From the NCBI GenBank assembly GCA_029964075.1, contig CM057146.1, positions 6,157,501 through 6,221,500 of the forward strand: a stretch of DNA of 64,000 nt, written 5' to 3'. Positions 11,219 to 19,652 of this stretch are shown here, in pieces. This DNA is from Patiria pectinifera. Lineage: Eukaryota; Echinodermata; Asteroidea; Valvatida; Asterinidae. The notes beneath the pieces were generated by a model. The model saw only the letters and a program-made list of their open reading frames with translations. It was not told the origin of the DNA and did not search any database. The position numbers and the translations under genes are program-made. The first letter of the stretch is position 1. Each line of letters begins with the position of its first letter.

Positions 11219-14200
11219 AACTGGACGATCACAGTATATCAGCGTGCTGCGCACGGCTGATATAAGTCCACGTTTCATTGTACTCTATAGGCATTCATCC
11301 ATTCATGAAAGGGTAACTGATCAGTGGTGGACAGCTGAGTTTTGTGATCTTTTTCATTGAAATTGACATAACTTGGAAATAGAGTATGTAAATTACGTGA
11401 AATGTTCACAGTTAAAATTCACTAAGATGTACTTTATCCCTGTTTTTTGTGTGTGTGAAACTGAGCAAGCCAAATATTCAAAAACATTTTTCAAATTGGG
11501 TAACTTTCTTTTTGACTCACCCAGTACAATGAGACAAATTGAGTAAGTCAACTATTTCAAACACATTTTTCAAATTGGGTAACTTTCTTTTTGACTCGCC
11601 CTGCACAATGAGGGTGCTTTTCTGACCTATGAACCCATCAGATGTAAAACATTGAAGTTTTAAATTTGATGCAAGCAAGTGAATTTTAAGGATTCTGAGT
11701 ACAGAGCATACCCTGCATATCGTGTGCAGATGATGATATGAGATGAACGCATTGTCCTCCAGACACTGCGCGCACTGGTCCTGCCAATGGCGCCACCGTA
11801 GGTCAAACTCGGCCAGGGACTGCCGGCTCAGGGCGCTGAAAACGGGCATGTCTCGCATCAGCTTGTCCATGCGAGCAAAGGTCTGCAGAGACAACGAGCG
11901 ACATAAGAATAAAGAAATGGGTTACTCGGCCAACGACATTTGAGCCAGTGTGCACATCACGATTTGGTTATTTTTGACAGCAGATGAATGTACCCAGGTG
12001 TATTATGACAATGATAACTGAATCTCCAATAATTCATTCAAAAGTTTGATGATAACGAACACTGTAAAAATGAATTTAAATGGCGCTTAAGGACTTGATT
12101 TTGGTTGAGCACAAAGAATGTGGTGTTACGTTAGTCCAAATGCTGATTTTTTTAGGACTAAGAAAATATCCTGGCAAAAATGGACCAATCCAGTAAGCCC
12201 CGCCCACTGCGCACTGGGCAAATAAACACGTGCCCCTCTCGAATGCCAAACTGCATTTTCCTGCCGCGCGCAACAAACGCGCGTGCACGCATGTCAGACG
12301 ATGGTGCACGCACGTCGGACATAAATCACTGCTGTGATTGGTCAGAATACCATGGGGCGGTGCTTACTGGATCGGTCCATTACCAGAGGAGTCATGGGCA
12401 GCCCTATCTTTTTAACGTTTTTTTTTAATAGAATTGATAAGATTACACCTGCCACTATAGCAATGCTCATTAGGGTTCGATGCCCCTGAAAGGTATATTA
12501 ATCCTAACCCCTTGAGCACTTTTACTAGAAAGTATCCTGAATCCGCCAAAATCCACCTATTGTCTCATGCACAAAAACTTTGATGTTGACGACTGCTCAG
12601 TATCGAGGTATCCTAAATCCATCAAAATCCTGCAGTACCACTAGGCTTACAATCCTGAATCCATCAAAACCCCTGTTTTCAATACGGCGGTATCCTGAAT
12701 CCATCAAAATCCTGCAGTACCGTTAGGCTTACAATCCTGAATCCATCAAAACCCCCTGTTTTCAATATGGAGGTATCCTGAATCTGCCCAAATACTCCAA
12801 AACAGGGGTATGGATTTTGATGGATTCAGGTATGTTAGGGTTAAAGTACAAGGATTTGCGCCACCAGGCTTCCTGTGAAGTGGTGGATGTTGAAGAATTT
12901 GTTGAAGAATTTGAAACGCTCCTAGTATTTTTGGCTTGTGTAGTGGCCCCAGAGAAACAAAGATTAATTCGGTCTTCTTAGCCACGAATGATGGGAAATA
13001 TAAAACAACTTGTGGTTGGGTCAATTTGGCTGTAATACGATTACTACTTAGGTCTAGAGAAGTGATAGAGCATCAGACTTTACATTGAGAGTGTCTTGTT
13101 CTTGCTGTGCGTGCATGGAGAGAAGATGTCTAGCTTCGGCCAATCTGCCTTGCATCACATAGATGTAGATCTGTAGTCAAGATATTGAAAAAAAACCCAC
13201 GTTTGCCAAATCTGACAATTAGACAAAACATTTTACACAAAAAAAAAGCAAAATGCATTTATGACTCAGGCAGGCCTGGCACTCTAGATTTCAAGTGGTA
13301 AACACTGTTATTTGTCTGTAAAGACGAAAAGTATTCGTATACATTCATAATGATTAAAGTTTACTTGCATTTGAAAATGTACGAGTGGGTCTGTTTGAAA
13401 AAAATTGGCCACAGAAACTGGCCCAAAATGTTTAGGAAAAAGAAAATATTTCATTTTTAGTTGATTCACGAACTTCCATGTCATTTAAAAGCCGGTAAAT
13501 ACTGAGCGGAGAAAACGTGAAACCAAACTTGTGACGTCACGTCAAGTTTTTACTGCGAATTCACACAAGTTGAACACCTTTCACCTCTGGTGAGCTTCCC
13601 AGCGAATGTTTCATGATGTGAAATTCACTTTTAATTTGCATTCGCTGGAAGTATGAATCGTCCTACAGACAAGCAATGGGTTTGGCCGATTTTTAAACAC
13701 TTTTTTTGGTAGTTAAAGCCATCTTTGTCAATAAGTAAGTCCAAGAAAGGGTTCCCTTTTAGTCCCATACATAACGTCATGATTTCTTTAATTACATAAT
13801 CATCACAAAGGCTAACACCATAAACAATCTTGTGGGTATTCTCCTTGCAAATGCCCAATGGTAGAATAACAAACACTGAAATCCATGAATATCTTAGAGG
13901 GTTCAACTTTTGTTACCTATGGGACATAGAGTCCGCGAATTCTTGGGCTTGCCCCAATGAGGGATCTTTCAGGCAAATTTTGATCATATTTTGCAAGTTG
14001 CTCTCTGCATACTCACAGCTTTCCAGTACACCTCATTGAACTGGAAGTCCTCTGACTGCAACACCTCCCTGGCCAGGCGATCGCCTTCTGTGAAGTGAAG
14101 CTTCAGCCAGTCTTGAAGCTGCTGCAAGACCACGCCACCTGGTCATATTACCAAGGAAAACAACGACTATCAAATACCAAGTTGCCACTGGGGACAAAAA

Positions 14201-17200
14201 ACAAAATTCACTAGTTGGCCAGACAGGGATACAAACCCAAGTCAAAGAGATGAAAGTCAAGTATAGAACCAGTGCTCCAACCTGACTCCCTTGTTATAAT
14301 AAATCTTGGTATTTAAACTTGGCCTTACCAGGCAGCGTTTCCACAAAGAGGATCTCACAGAGGCTCCAGATGAGACCCATGGTCTGCAGCAACTCGCTCT
14401 GAGCTGTGTAGCTCTCGCATTCCTCACGAGACACATTGGGATCTGCGATGAGAACATCGTAAATAATCAGTCCGCAAGTCAGGATTCGAACCCCGGACAC
14501 TCATTACAAAGACAGTGTCCAATTACACAGCAATGTTGTATTTGAGCTCACCGCAAGTCCTCACAATCGCATTATAAGTCACTCTATAGTCATGAGCTAT
14601 TCAAATGAACCGAGACAAAAGGATGCCTTTTTTAATTGTTCATCCACTGTTACTTATGATGGACTTAACTATAACACTATTTACCCTAACCTCCTTCAAC
14701 TCTCCAAAGTCCTCCGGGCTGTTTTGAAGTATTTTGGAGGATTGAGGCTGAATGCAACATATGATGTGGAGGATTGGGGGCACATGGACATTCAGTATCG
14801 GTCGATTTTGGAGGATTGAGGCTGAATGGTGTTTGAAGAAGAGGAGGATTTTGGAGGTTTGAGGCTGAATGTATCTTGAGAGGCAGGGCTATTGGAGGAT
14901 AATGAAGGATTGAGGCAGTGGGTATCCTTCATTGGACATAACTGCACAATTTTTTAGGATTTTATAGGATTGAGGATGGTTCCTAGCAAAAAGGGCTTAG
15001 GGGTAAGGGTTAAACAGTGTCAGCTATGGCGAAATGTCCAGAATATTGTCATGCCAAGTTCACAATATCTCTTATTGAAAAGTAATGCATCAAGTAAATT
15101 TGATGTTGCTTTTCATCGACGTAATTTCATAAACACTGTAAAGTCTGCGTTGTCTGAGAGCCTGTGAGAAAAACTTTGCAAGTTTGCTTGCGTGGGACTC
15201 GAACCCATGACCAAAACTCCATCATACTAGTGCACTATGCTGTAAAATGTATTAACGCTAACCGAACTAAACCCATCTAAGTCCAATCAGCAGGTGTTGT
15301 TGAAGTCTGTTTGAATGGGTACAGTACCCCTAAACTGATGGTCTTCTACATTGGGTTTGGCATACCTCCAGAAACTAAGTCCAACAGTGTGTGTGTACGA
15401 TTTCCCATATGGTGTTGGAATTTGCCTGGATGGGTATGGTTCCTAGTAAGTTATGCTAGGGAGTTAGGGTTAAAAGTGATCGCCTTACCGGCTGCGGCTT
15501 TGCGCAAGTCCTGCACGCATTCACCCATGAAGGCTCGGTAATGTCGACTGTACTTGACGAGTCTGTAGAAAACGAAATGAGGTTTGAGAACTCTTATGTC
15601 TTTATATCCACACAAAGACAATCCCAAAACAGCAATTACACAAAAGTAACAAACAAATTCCTTGATAACTTTCCTTGATAACCGTCGTTAGCTGAAGGTC
15701 TAAGTAGCATATGTGACCCGCTCCACAAAAAAGGGTATTAAGTCGCGCTGTGCATTATCGTGTAATGGCCCGCTCAACGTTGAGAGGGTTAACAAAAATT
15801 TCAAGATATGATTTTCATTTTTTGGTCACGAATGACATCTTTAATACCTAAAGTTTCAGGGTTCATTCACAGAAATGTTGATTTCGATAAATTAAGTGGG
15901 GAAAAAATGACAGGAAGTCGTTAATATGCAAATATGTCATTTCTCCAGAACGGGACGGGCTATGGATGTTAATGAACCCAGTTTTGTCCTTAGGACGGGA
16001 CGTAAAGCCCTAGGTCCTGTGTGTTGTGTAACCCAGTAACCTTATAAAGGTGCTACGTAATGGGTCTCATATTTCTCATAAAACTTCATTTACCTGTCTT
16101 TAAAAATAGACATAATTACCAGCGCCTTGAGTACCTAATTGTTGGTAGATACGTGCGCTATATAAGACTCCGGTATTATTATTATTATTATTATTATTAT
16201 GTAGCTCTATTATATACTAAATGAAAGCTTATGTTATGGGCTTTCCAACCATGTATATTTAACTCTTTTTTGGGGGTGACATAATACCCTTTCTTTTGTG
16301 GAGCGGGTCACATGTATACTGTAACTCCAAAAAAAATTGTGACCTTGATAAGAACTAGCAAAACCTAAGCTATAATGATGAAAAAATAACAACAACAAAA
16401 AGCCAAAACAAACTCCCCAAAAAATAAAAACAAAACTTACTGCGGTTTTCTGACAGAATCTGATGACTCTGGACCATGCTTCTGTAGTGCCACAAACACA
16501 TCTATGATCAAACACAAAGTAATTAGTCTCAACCACAGAAGAACAATATATACTTTTCCCCTTATTTATCACAGTTGGAAGAAATTTAATTTCTGAGCCA
16601 ACCAACTTATTTCTTTAACCCTCCTATACATGTACTTGGAACTATCGCAAATTGTCAAAAAAAAAACCTCACCCCTACCTCTCTCGGGGAGTGTGGTCCG
16701 GTAAGTGGTTAGGGTTAATTAGTATGGTTAATTAGTAGATTAGTAGTATGAAAAGAGTAGACATAGATAAATCAGATGCATCAGATGATATTAGGAGATA
16801 CATGTACTTTCAGAGCATACCATAATTCAGCTACGTAAAGAATTTGGGTCAATTCAAATGGCTATGACCCTGTTAACATTTGAACATACCATGTGATTGG
16901 GTGACCAGTTTTCTTGCTATGGGTTTGTGCATGTCTGTCTGCCATTGGACCCAATGCAATCTGGGAGGGCTCTGCAATATGGGTGCTTCATACCCTAGAA
17001 AGAAAATAAAAGAAAATATTCAATTCTTCCTGAAGTATGAATTCCTTCGTCCAAGGTTGAATCCGAAATGGTTCTATTGATTTTAAAACCCAGAAATTAG
17101 CAAACTTGAAGATTTAAGAAACTGGAAGTTTATGTTGATTAAATGTGATGTTCCAATGTTCAAACGTCCAATGTTATCTGATTGTTTATTAATTGCAATG

Positions 17201-19457
17201 ATTTTTTTTGTTTTCTGGAAAGCACAATTTCCATATATTCAAAATTCTTCAACCAATATTTTACGAGAATCGGAACATAATGTGAACATACAGGAACCAC
17301 ACAGAAATTGGCGCAGTATGCAAAGTGCAACTCCGGTTTTGTTTAAGTGACCATGACCAACACAATACATTTCAAAGGATGTTCGGGACCACTGCAAAAA
17401 AACCTCGTTCTAAATGACTATGAGATGATTTCATATTAGAATACCAAAACATTTAACACAACTAAAACCATGCCTTGGAATTGTATGCAAGCAATGATAC
17501 TTGCAATTGCCACCGACCTTTGCCCTGTGTGTGTTCATATATCCTCTTGCCAATGCCAGCGTGCAGGAGAAGTTTGTGGCCCAGACCCCAGACCGAAGAG
17601 AGGCAGTTTGTGGCGGCGTCTGCGTCAGGAATGGCCTGCGATACACAATGGTAGATTAAATTAAAATTATGAACCCAAAGAAAAATCCAAAGCAAAGGGT
17701 TTATATTTACTTCAATAAACCCGAACCCCTTGGGAAAATTTACTAGAAAGGATCCTGAATCTGCCAAAATCCATCAATTTTGTCATGCAAAAACTTTTTG
17801 GTGTCCAGTGAGTCCATCAGAATCCACACGTTAGCTGGGAGTACATCTGTTGAGATCCTGAATCCATCAAAGTCCCCCAACTGCTCAATATGTAGGTATC
17901 AGAATCCATCAAAATCCTGCAGTTCCGCTAAGCTTACAATCCTGAATCCATCAAAATCCCCCAGTTTGTGCAATATGAAGGTATCCAGAATCCGCCGAAA
18001 TCCCCCGAAACAGGGGTGTGGATTTTGATGGATTCAAGTACGTTAGGGTTAATAAATTTATCGAATCAGAAGGTAACAGTACTAACACCTCAAATTCTAT
18101 TTAACAGAATAATTCAAGATTATGACAAGGGTTGTACTAGCCCGACTGCGTCTGGCCGTACAGTACTATCGCAAGCTCTGTAGTACGGCCAGACGCCCGA
18201 TGCTTCCACAGAGACTGAATTTTGTTGGCCGCCGATGTAGCGATTTTGCTAGATCTTTCGATCGCGATTATCTTTTCATCCAGGACACAAATTTCCAAAG
18301 TTAAGGTTCGTAGTCGTAGAGCAACTCATACCTTTTCGAAAAAACGTTCTTTGGTCTCAATATTTTCATCCATCTGGCCACAAGACGAATTTCAGTCATC
18401 AGATTCCACAAATATCATCCCCCATGCGATCCCCCATGCGATTTCAAAATGGCGGCCACAGTGAAATGTATGCAATATGCAGGCGCGCCCACGCAAACTC
18501 ATGAATATGCATAACAGTCCGTGACGGATGACCTCGTGTTTTTGGACGTGCGTCATACGTCACAGACTCTTTATGCATATTCATGAGTTTGCGTGGGCGC
18601 GCCGGCCTATTGCATACATTACAGCGCGGCCGCCATTTTGAAATCGCATGGGGGATCGCATGGGGGACGATATTTGTGGAATCTGATGACTGAAATTCGT
18701 CTTGTGGCCAGATGGATGAAAATATTGAGACCAAAGAACGTTTTTTCGAAAAGGTATGAGTTGCTCTACGACTACGAACCTTAACTTTGGAAATTTGTGT
18801 CCTGGATGAAAAGATAATCGCGATCGAAAGATCTAGCAAAATCGCTACATCGGCGGCCAACAAAATTCAGTCTCTGTGGAAGCATCGGGCGTCTGGCCGT
18901 ACTACAGAGCTTGCGATAGTACTGTACGGCCAGACGCAGTCGGGCTAGGGTTGTACATGAGTCAATCACACGTCACGCCCCCCCCTCGCCCCCCCCCCCT
19001 CACCCTGGCAATTTTGAAAATTATTTTCACTCGTCATGCTCGTGCAGTCATGGCAGTCGAGTCGCGGCCACCACTTTTTCGCGGAACGTACAAATTAATC
19101 CACTGCATCTATTAATATATTTTGATTTTGTATACAACCAAATTGAAGCATAACAACTATTTTTTTTGTAACAAATAAAGAAAATGGAAAACTGCATGTT
19201 GGGGAACATGTCGGAAATACACCACTTTCTGCAGCATCGAATGCAGACGATGATACGCACAGCCACAGCGATCGAGAAAAATTAAAATGTCTCAACAATT
19301 TCCCCCGTAAAAAAATCCCGTCATATACAAAAATGTACTTATATGTAATGTTACGCCATATCATATGAAACAATGCGTCAAAACGTTTTAAAAGAACTAT
19401 AAATTAACGTTTTATTCTACAAACCAAAAGTGGAATTTCGCGCTCGTAGGCCGCCAT
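2842..19457 (-). CDS. NUP85: Nuclear pore complex protein Nup85, complete, 19 coding exons
   Basis: Scaffold nucleoporin of the Y (Nup107-160) complex. Exons in coding order: 19425-19457, 17518-17635, 16890-16994, 16441-16501, 15489-15562, 14329-14442, 14017-14138, 13084-13170, 11712-11882, 9545-9676, 8770-8873, 7944-8027, 7337-7402, 6090-6140, 5442-5542, 4597-4815, 4063-4162, 3755-3920, 2842-2940. They total 2007 nt, 668 codons plus stop (human 656), with every phase matching. Diagnostic blocks are [79 protein letters not shown] and [20 protein letters not shown], which belong to the helical ACE1-type fold; the C-terminus reads [14 protein letters not shown]. Exon 1 ([11 protein letters not shown]) is the weakest call: its donor GTTTGT is non-ideal, but phase, length and the AAGATGGCGGC start context fit. 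Introns hold many MITEs listed separately. Confidence 0.95.
3029..3724. mobile_element. TA-flanked foldback element filling the last NUP85 intron
   Basis: Terminal inverted repeats begin TAGGGTGAGTAAA at the left and end TTTATTCGCCCTG at the right, flanked by TA at 3027-3028 and 3725-3726, as in mariner/Tc1-type insertions. Complementary arms continue inward (3040-3125 against 3600-3710, then 3340-3460 against 3475-3600) and meet near 3465, with a 3160-3320 insert carrying a repeated AATACAAGGTAC motif on one side only. It occupies 696 of the 814 bp of the intron. It has no coding capacity. Confidence 0.75.
5055..5200 (+). repeat. Diverged dispersed repeat, copy 1
   Basis: Shares order and blocks with 54373-54518: GATGCCTGATG, then AAAATAA/AAAATTAG, GTGCGTACTTCG/TGCGTACCGGTACTTCG, and GGAGCT...AGTGGTAAAAA. 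Gaps are few, so the same frame stays open in both copies. Lies in a NUP85 intron. Confidence 0.4.
5679..6046. mobile_element. GGCC-ended Harbinger-like MITE (GGCCAGGTAAAA subtype)
   Basis: Left end GGCCAGGTAAAAAAAAA is mirrored by TTTTTTTTTACCTGGCC at the right end. Flanking triplets are TAT and TAA, an imperfect TWA-type duplication. Interior is AT-rich and non-coding. A 58-bp relative lies at 41848-41905. Inserted in a NUP85 intron, 43 bp from the exon at 6090. Confidence 0.55.
7075..7316. mobile_element. MITE with perfect 4-bp target duplication, copy 1
   Basis: Inverted termini GTGATGCGATCAAGCTACAT and its near-complement at 7290-7316, flanked by ATTT on both sides (7071-7074, 7317-7320). 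The interior matches 62647-62872 in reverse complement (landmark GAGCACAATCTCAGCATTAC). It lies 14 bp beyond the 5' splice site of the NUP85 exon 7337-7402. Superfamily unassigned; 4-bp duplications occur in Chapaev- and Sola-type elements among others. Confidence 0.7.
7447..7640 (-). mobile_element. Retroposon 3' end (LINE or SINE tail)
   Basis: Read on the minus strand, a GTATGGAAATAAA stretch runs into a tail of CTGAAAC repeats (CAGGTTT units on plus, 7450-7470). This resembles the 3' end of a non-LTR retroelement with a short-repeat tail. No coding sequence is left; 5' boundary uncertain. Confidence 0.4.
8510..8712. mobile_element. Foldback MITE of the GGGCCCAATTTCATGGC family, copy 1
   Basis: Left end GGGCACAATTTCATGGCTTT pairs with AGAGCCATGAAAAATGGGCCC at the right. 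Interior repeats of GCTAGC/GCTTAC and CAGAATTTTCTGC give it a largely palindromic structure. A second copy is at 46162-46405 and a degenerate third ends near 52755. Located in a NUP85 intron. Confidence 0.65.
10817..11010. repeat. Degenerate two-unit repeat
   Basis: AAATGACCCCTACTGACC at 10817 recurs as AAATGACCTCTAGTGCCC near 10962, each followed by a GACCACTGGCC-like motif and GTTTG/ACAAG blocks, a period of roughly 145 bp. Non-coding, in a NUP85 intron. Confidence 0.4.
11123..11220 (+). repeat. (GAAA)n microsatellite
   Basis: About 98 bp of uninterrupted AAGA/GAAA tetranucleotide repeat in a NUP85 intron. It creates an artificial minus-strand ORF of FFLS repeats. Confidence 0.95.
12181..12379. 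mobile_element. GC-rich MITE
   Basis: Termini TGGACCAATCCAGTAAGC and GCTTACTGGATCGGTCCA are inverted repeats that continue through a CCCCGCCC/GGGGCGG block. The interior is unusually rich in GCGCGC and CACGCA. About 199 bp, non-coding, between NUP85 exons at 11712 and 13084. A CCAAT and a GC-box lie in each terminus. Confidence 0.6.
12499..12844. mobile_element. piggyBac-like MITE with iterated motif, copy R1
   Basis: Starts TTAATCCTAACCCC and ends GTTAGGGTTAA: TTAA at each edge with CCCTAAC-type inverted termini. The interior repeats an about 20-bp motif close to CCTGAATCCATCAAAATCC some five or six times; the right end carries the motif in reverse (GGATTTTGATGGATTCAGG). Non-coding, in a NUP85 intron. 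Confidence 0.65.
14476..14520 (-). repeat. tRNA-like B-box fragment
   Basis: The minus strand contains GGGGTTCGAATCCTG, a good RNA polymerase III B box, but no cloverleaf can be drawn around it. It is taken as a SINE remnant abutting a NUP85 exon (14329-14442). Confidence 0.35.
14681..15013. mobile_element. piggyBac-like MITE with iterated motif, copy R5
   Basis: Left end TTTACCCTAACCTCC, right end GGGTAAGGGTTAA. The interior iterates GGAGGATTGAGGCTGAATG four or more times, the reverse-oriented version of the motif in the copies at 32673 and 43384. Near the right end GGTTCCTAGCAAAAAGGGC matches the sub-terminal sequence of other copies. Confidence 0.6.
15170..15230 (-). repeat. tRNA-derived SINE fragment
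   Basis: Minus strand carries GGGTTCGAGTCCCACGCAAG, a B box with flanking sequence shared with 25680-25745 and 43225-43330. Head and body are too diverged to delimit. Confidence 0.4.
15249..15472. mobile_element. piggyBac-like MITE, copy R7 (diverged)
   Basis: Begins ATTAACGCTAACC and ends GGGAGTTAGGGTTAA, with the sub-terminal GGTTCCTAGTAAG shared with copy R5. The internal iterated motif is largely lost. Confidence 0.5.
15712..16312. mobile_element. MITE with a nested retroposon tail
   Basis: Outer inverted termini TGTGACCCGCTCCACAAAA and TTTTGTGGAGCGGGTCACA delimit about 600 bp. Inside, roughly 15980-16200 reads as a different element: GGACGGGACGTAAAGCC, then GCGCTATATAAGACTCCGG and a (TTA)n run at 16174-16200, typical of a SINE 3' end. 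The outer element resumes after the TTA run. Located between NUP85 exons at 15489 and 16441. Confidence 0.65.
16615..16717. mobile_element. Short piggyBac-like MITE derivative, copy R8
   Basis: TTAACCCTCCTATACATG at the left and GTGGTTAGGGTTAA at the right, about 103 bp, TTAA at both edges. No iterated motif inside. Read as an internally deleted family member. Confidence 0.45.
17716..18052. mobile_element. piggyBac-like MITE with iterated motif, copy R2
   Basis: Left end AATAAACCCGAACCCCTTGG, right end CGTTAGGGTTAA. Interior iterates CCTGAATCCATCAAAATCC, the same variant as R1 at 12499-12844, with the reversed motif at the right end. Located in NUP85 intron 1, 85 bp from the foldback at 18138. 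Confidence 0.65.
18138..18947. mobile_element. 810-bp Mutator-like foldback element with nested hairpin tips
   Basis: Two arms of about 395 bp (18138-18532 and 18552-18947) are near-perfect reverse complements around a loop of about 19 nt. Perfect 9-bp direct repeats GGGTTGTAC flank it (18129-18137 and 18948-18956), matching the 9-bp target duplication of Mutator-like elements. Each tip contains its own hairpin: in the left arm GCGTCTGGCCGTAC (18148-18161) pairs with GTACGGCCAGACGC (18183-18196). Both arms carry a near-identical open frame, which is a by-product of arm identity. Each arm includes a YY1-type AAAATGGCGGCC. It sits in NUP85 intron 1, about 0.5 kb from the NUP85/ERCC1 promoter. 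The high arm identity suggests recent insertion or arm conversion. Confidence 0.85.
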
Positions 19458-19652
19458 CTTCTTTTAATGGGGTTATATAGCGCCCTCTAGGGGTCTAGGA
19501 CTCGTTTTAATAACGCATCAACTACACGTGTAGTTGATATTTTTTAAATTTAGAACGTGTAGATGACTACATTTCCCCTTTTTTTTCCTTGTAGCGCCCT
19601 CAGTCGGCATTGCAAAAAAAAGTGTGAGGTCGTGAGTGAGAAAAGTGAGAAA
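19458..19652. promoter_or_regulatory. Bidirectional NUP85/ERCC1 promoter
   Basis: Only 195 bp separate the divergent start codons. The YY1 consensus AAGATGGCGGC overlaps the NUP85 ATG on the minus strand, and TATATAA lies about 20 bp upstream of that ATG. A perfect 22-bp palindrome at 19517-19538 (half-site ATCAACTACAC) centres on the E-box CACGTG. TAGCGCCCTC occurs twice, at about 19477 and 19593. Factor assignments are inferred from motifs only. Confidence 0.6.

Noticed and set aside
11015-11278. ORF of FFLS repeats
   Set aside because: Translation of the (GAAA)n microsatellite.
12499-12509. Interstitial telomere sequence (CCCTAA/TTAGGG)
   Set aside because: Only one unit is present at each edge and it always pairs with TTAA and an inverted partner, so it is a transposon terminus.
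16234-16605. Minus-strand ORF of 123 codons overlapping NUP85 exon 4
   Set aside because: It is an intron read-through of the exon at 16441-16501 in another frame and includes the end of a MITE.
18222-18863. Near-identical ORFs on opposite strands (80 and 139 codons)
   Set aside because: They are the same sequence read in the two inverted arms of the foldback element; no start context, domain or homologue, and stops differ only at the loop.
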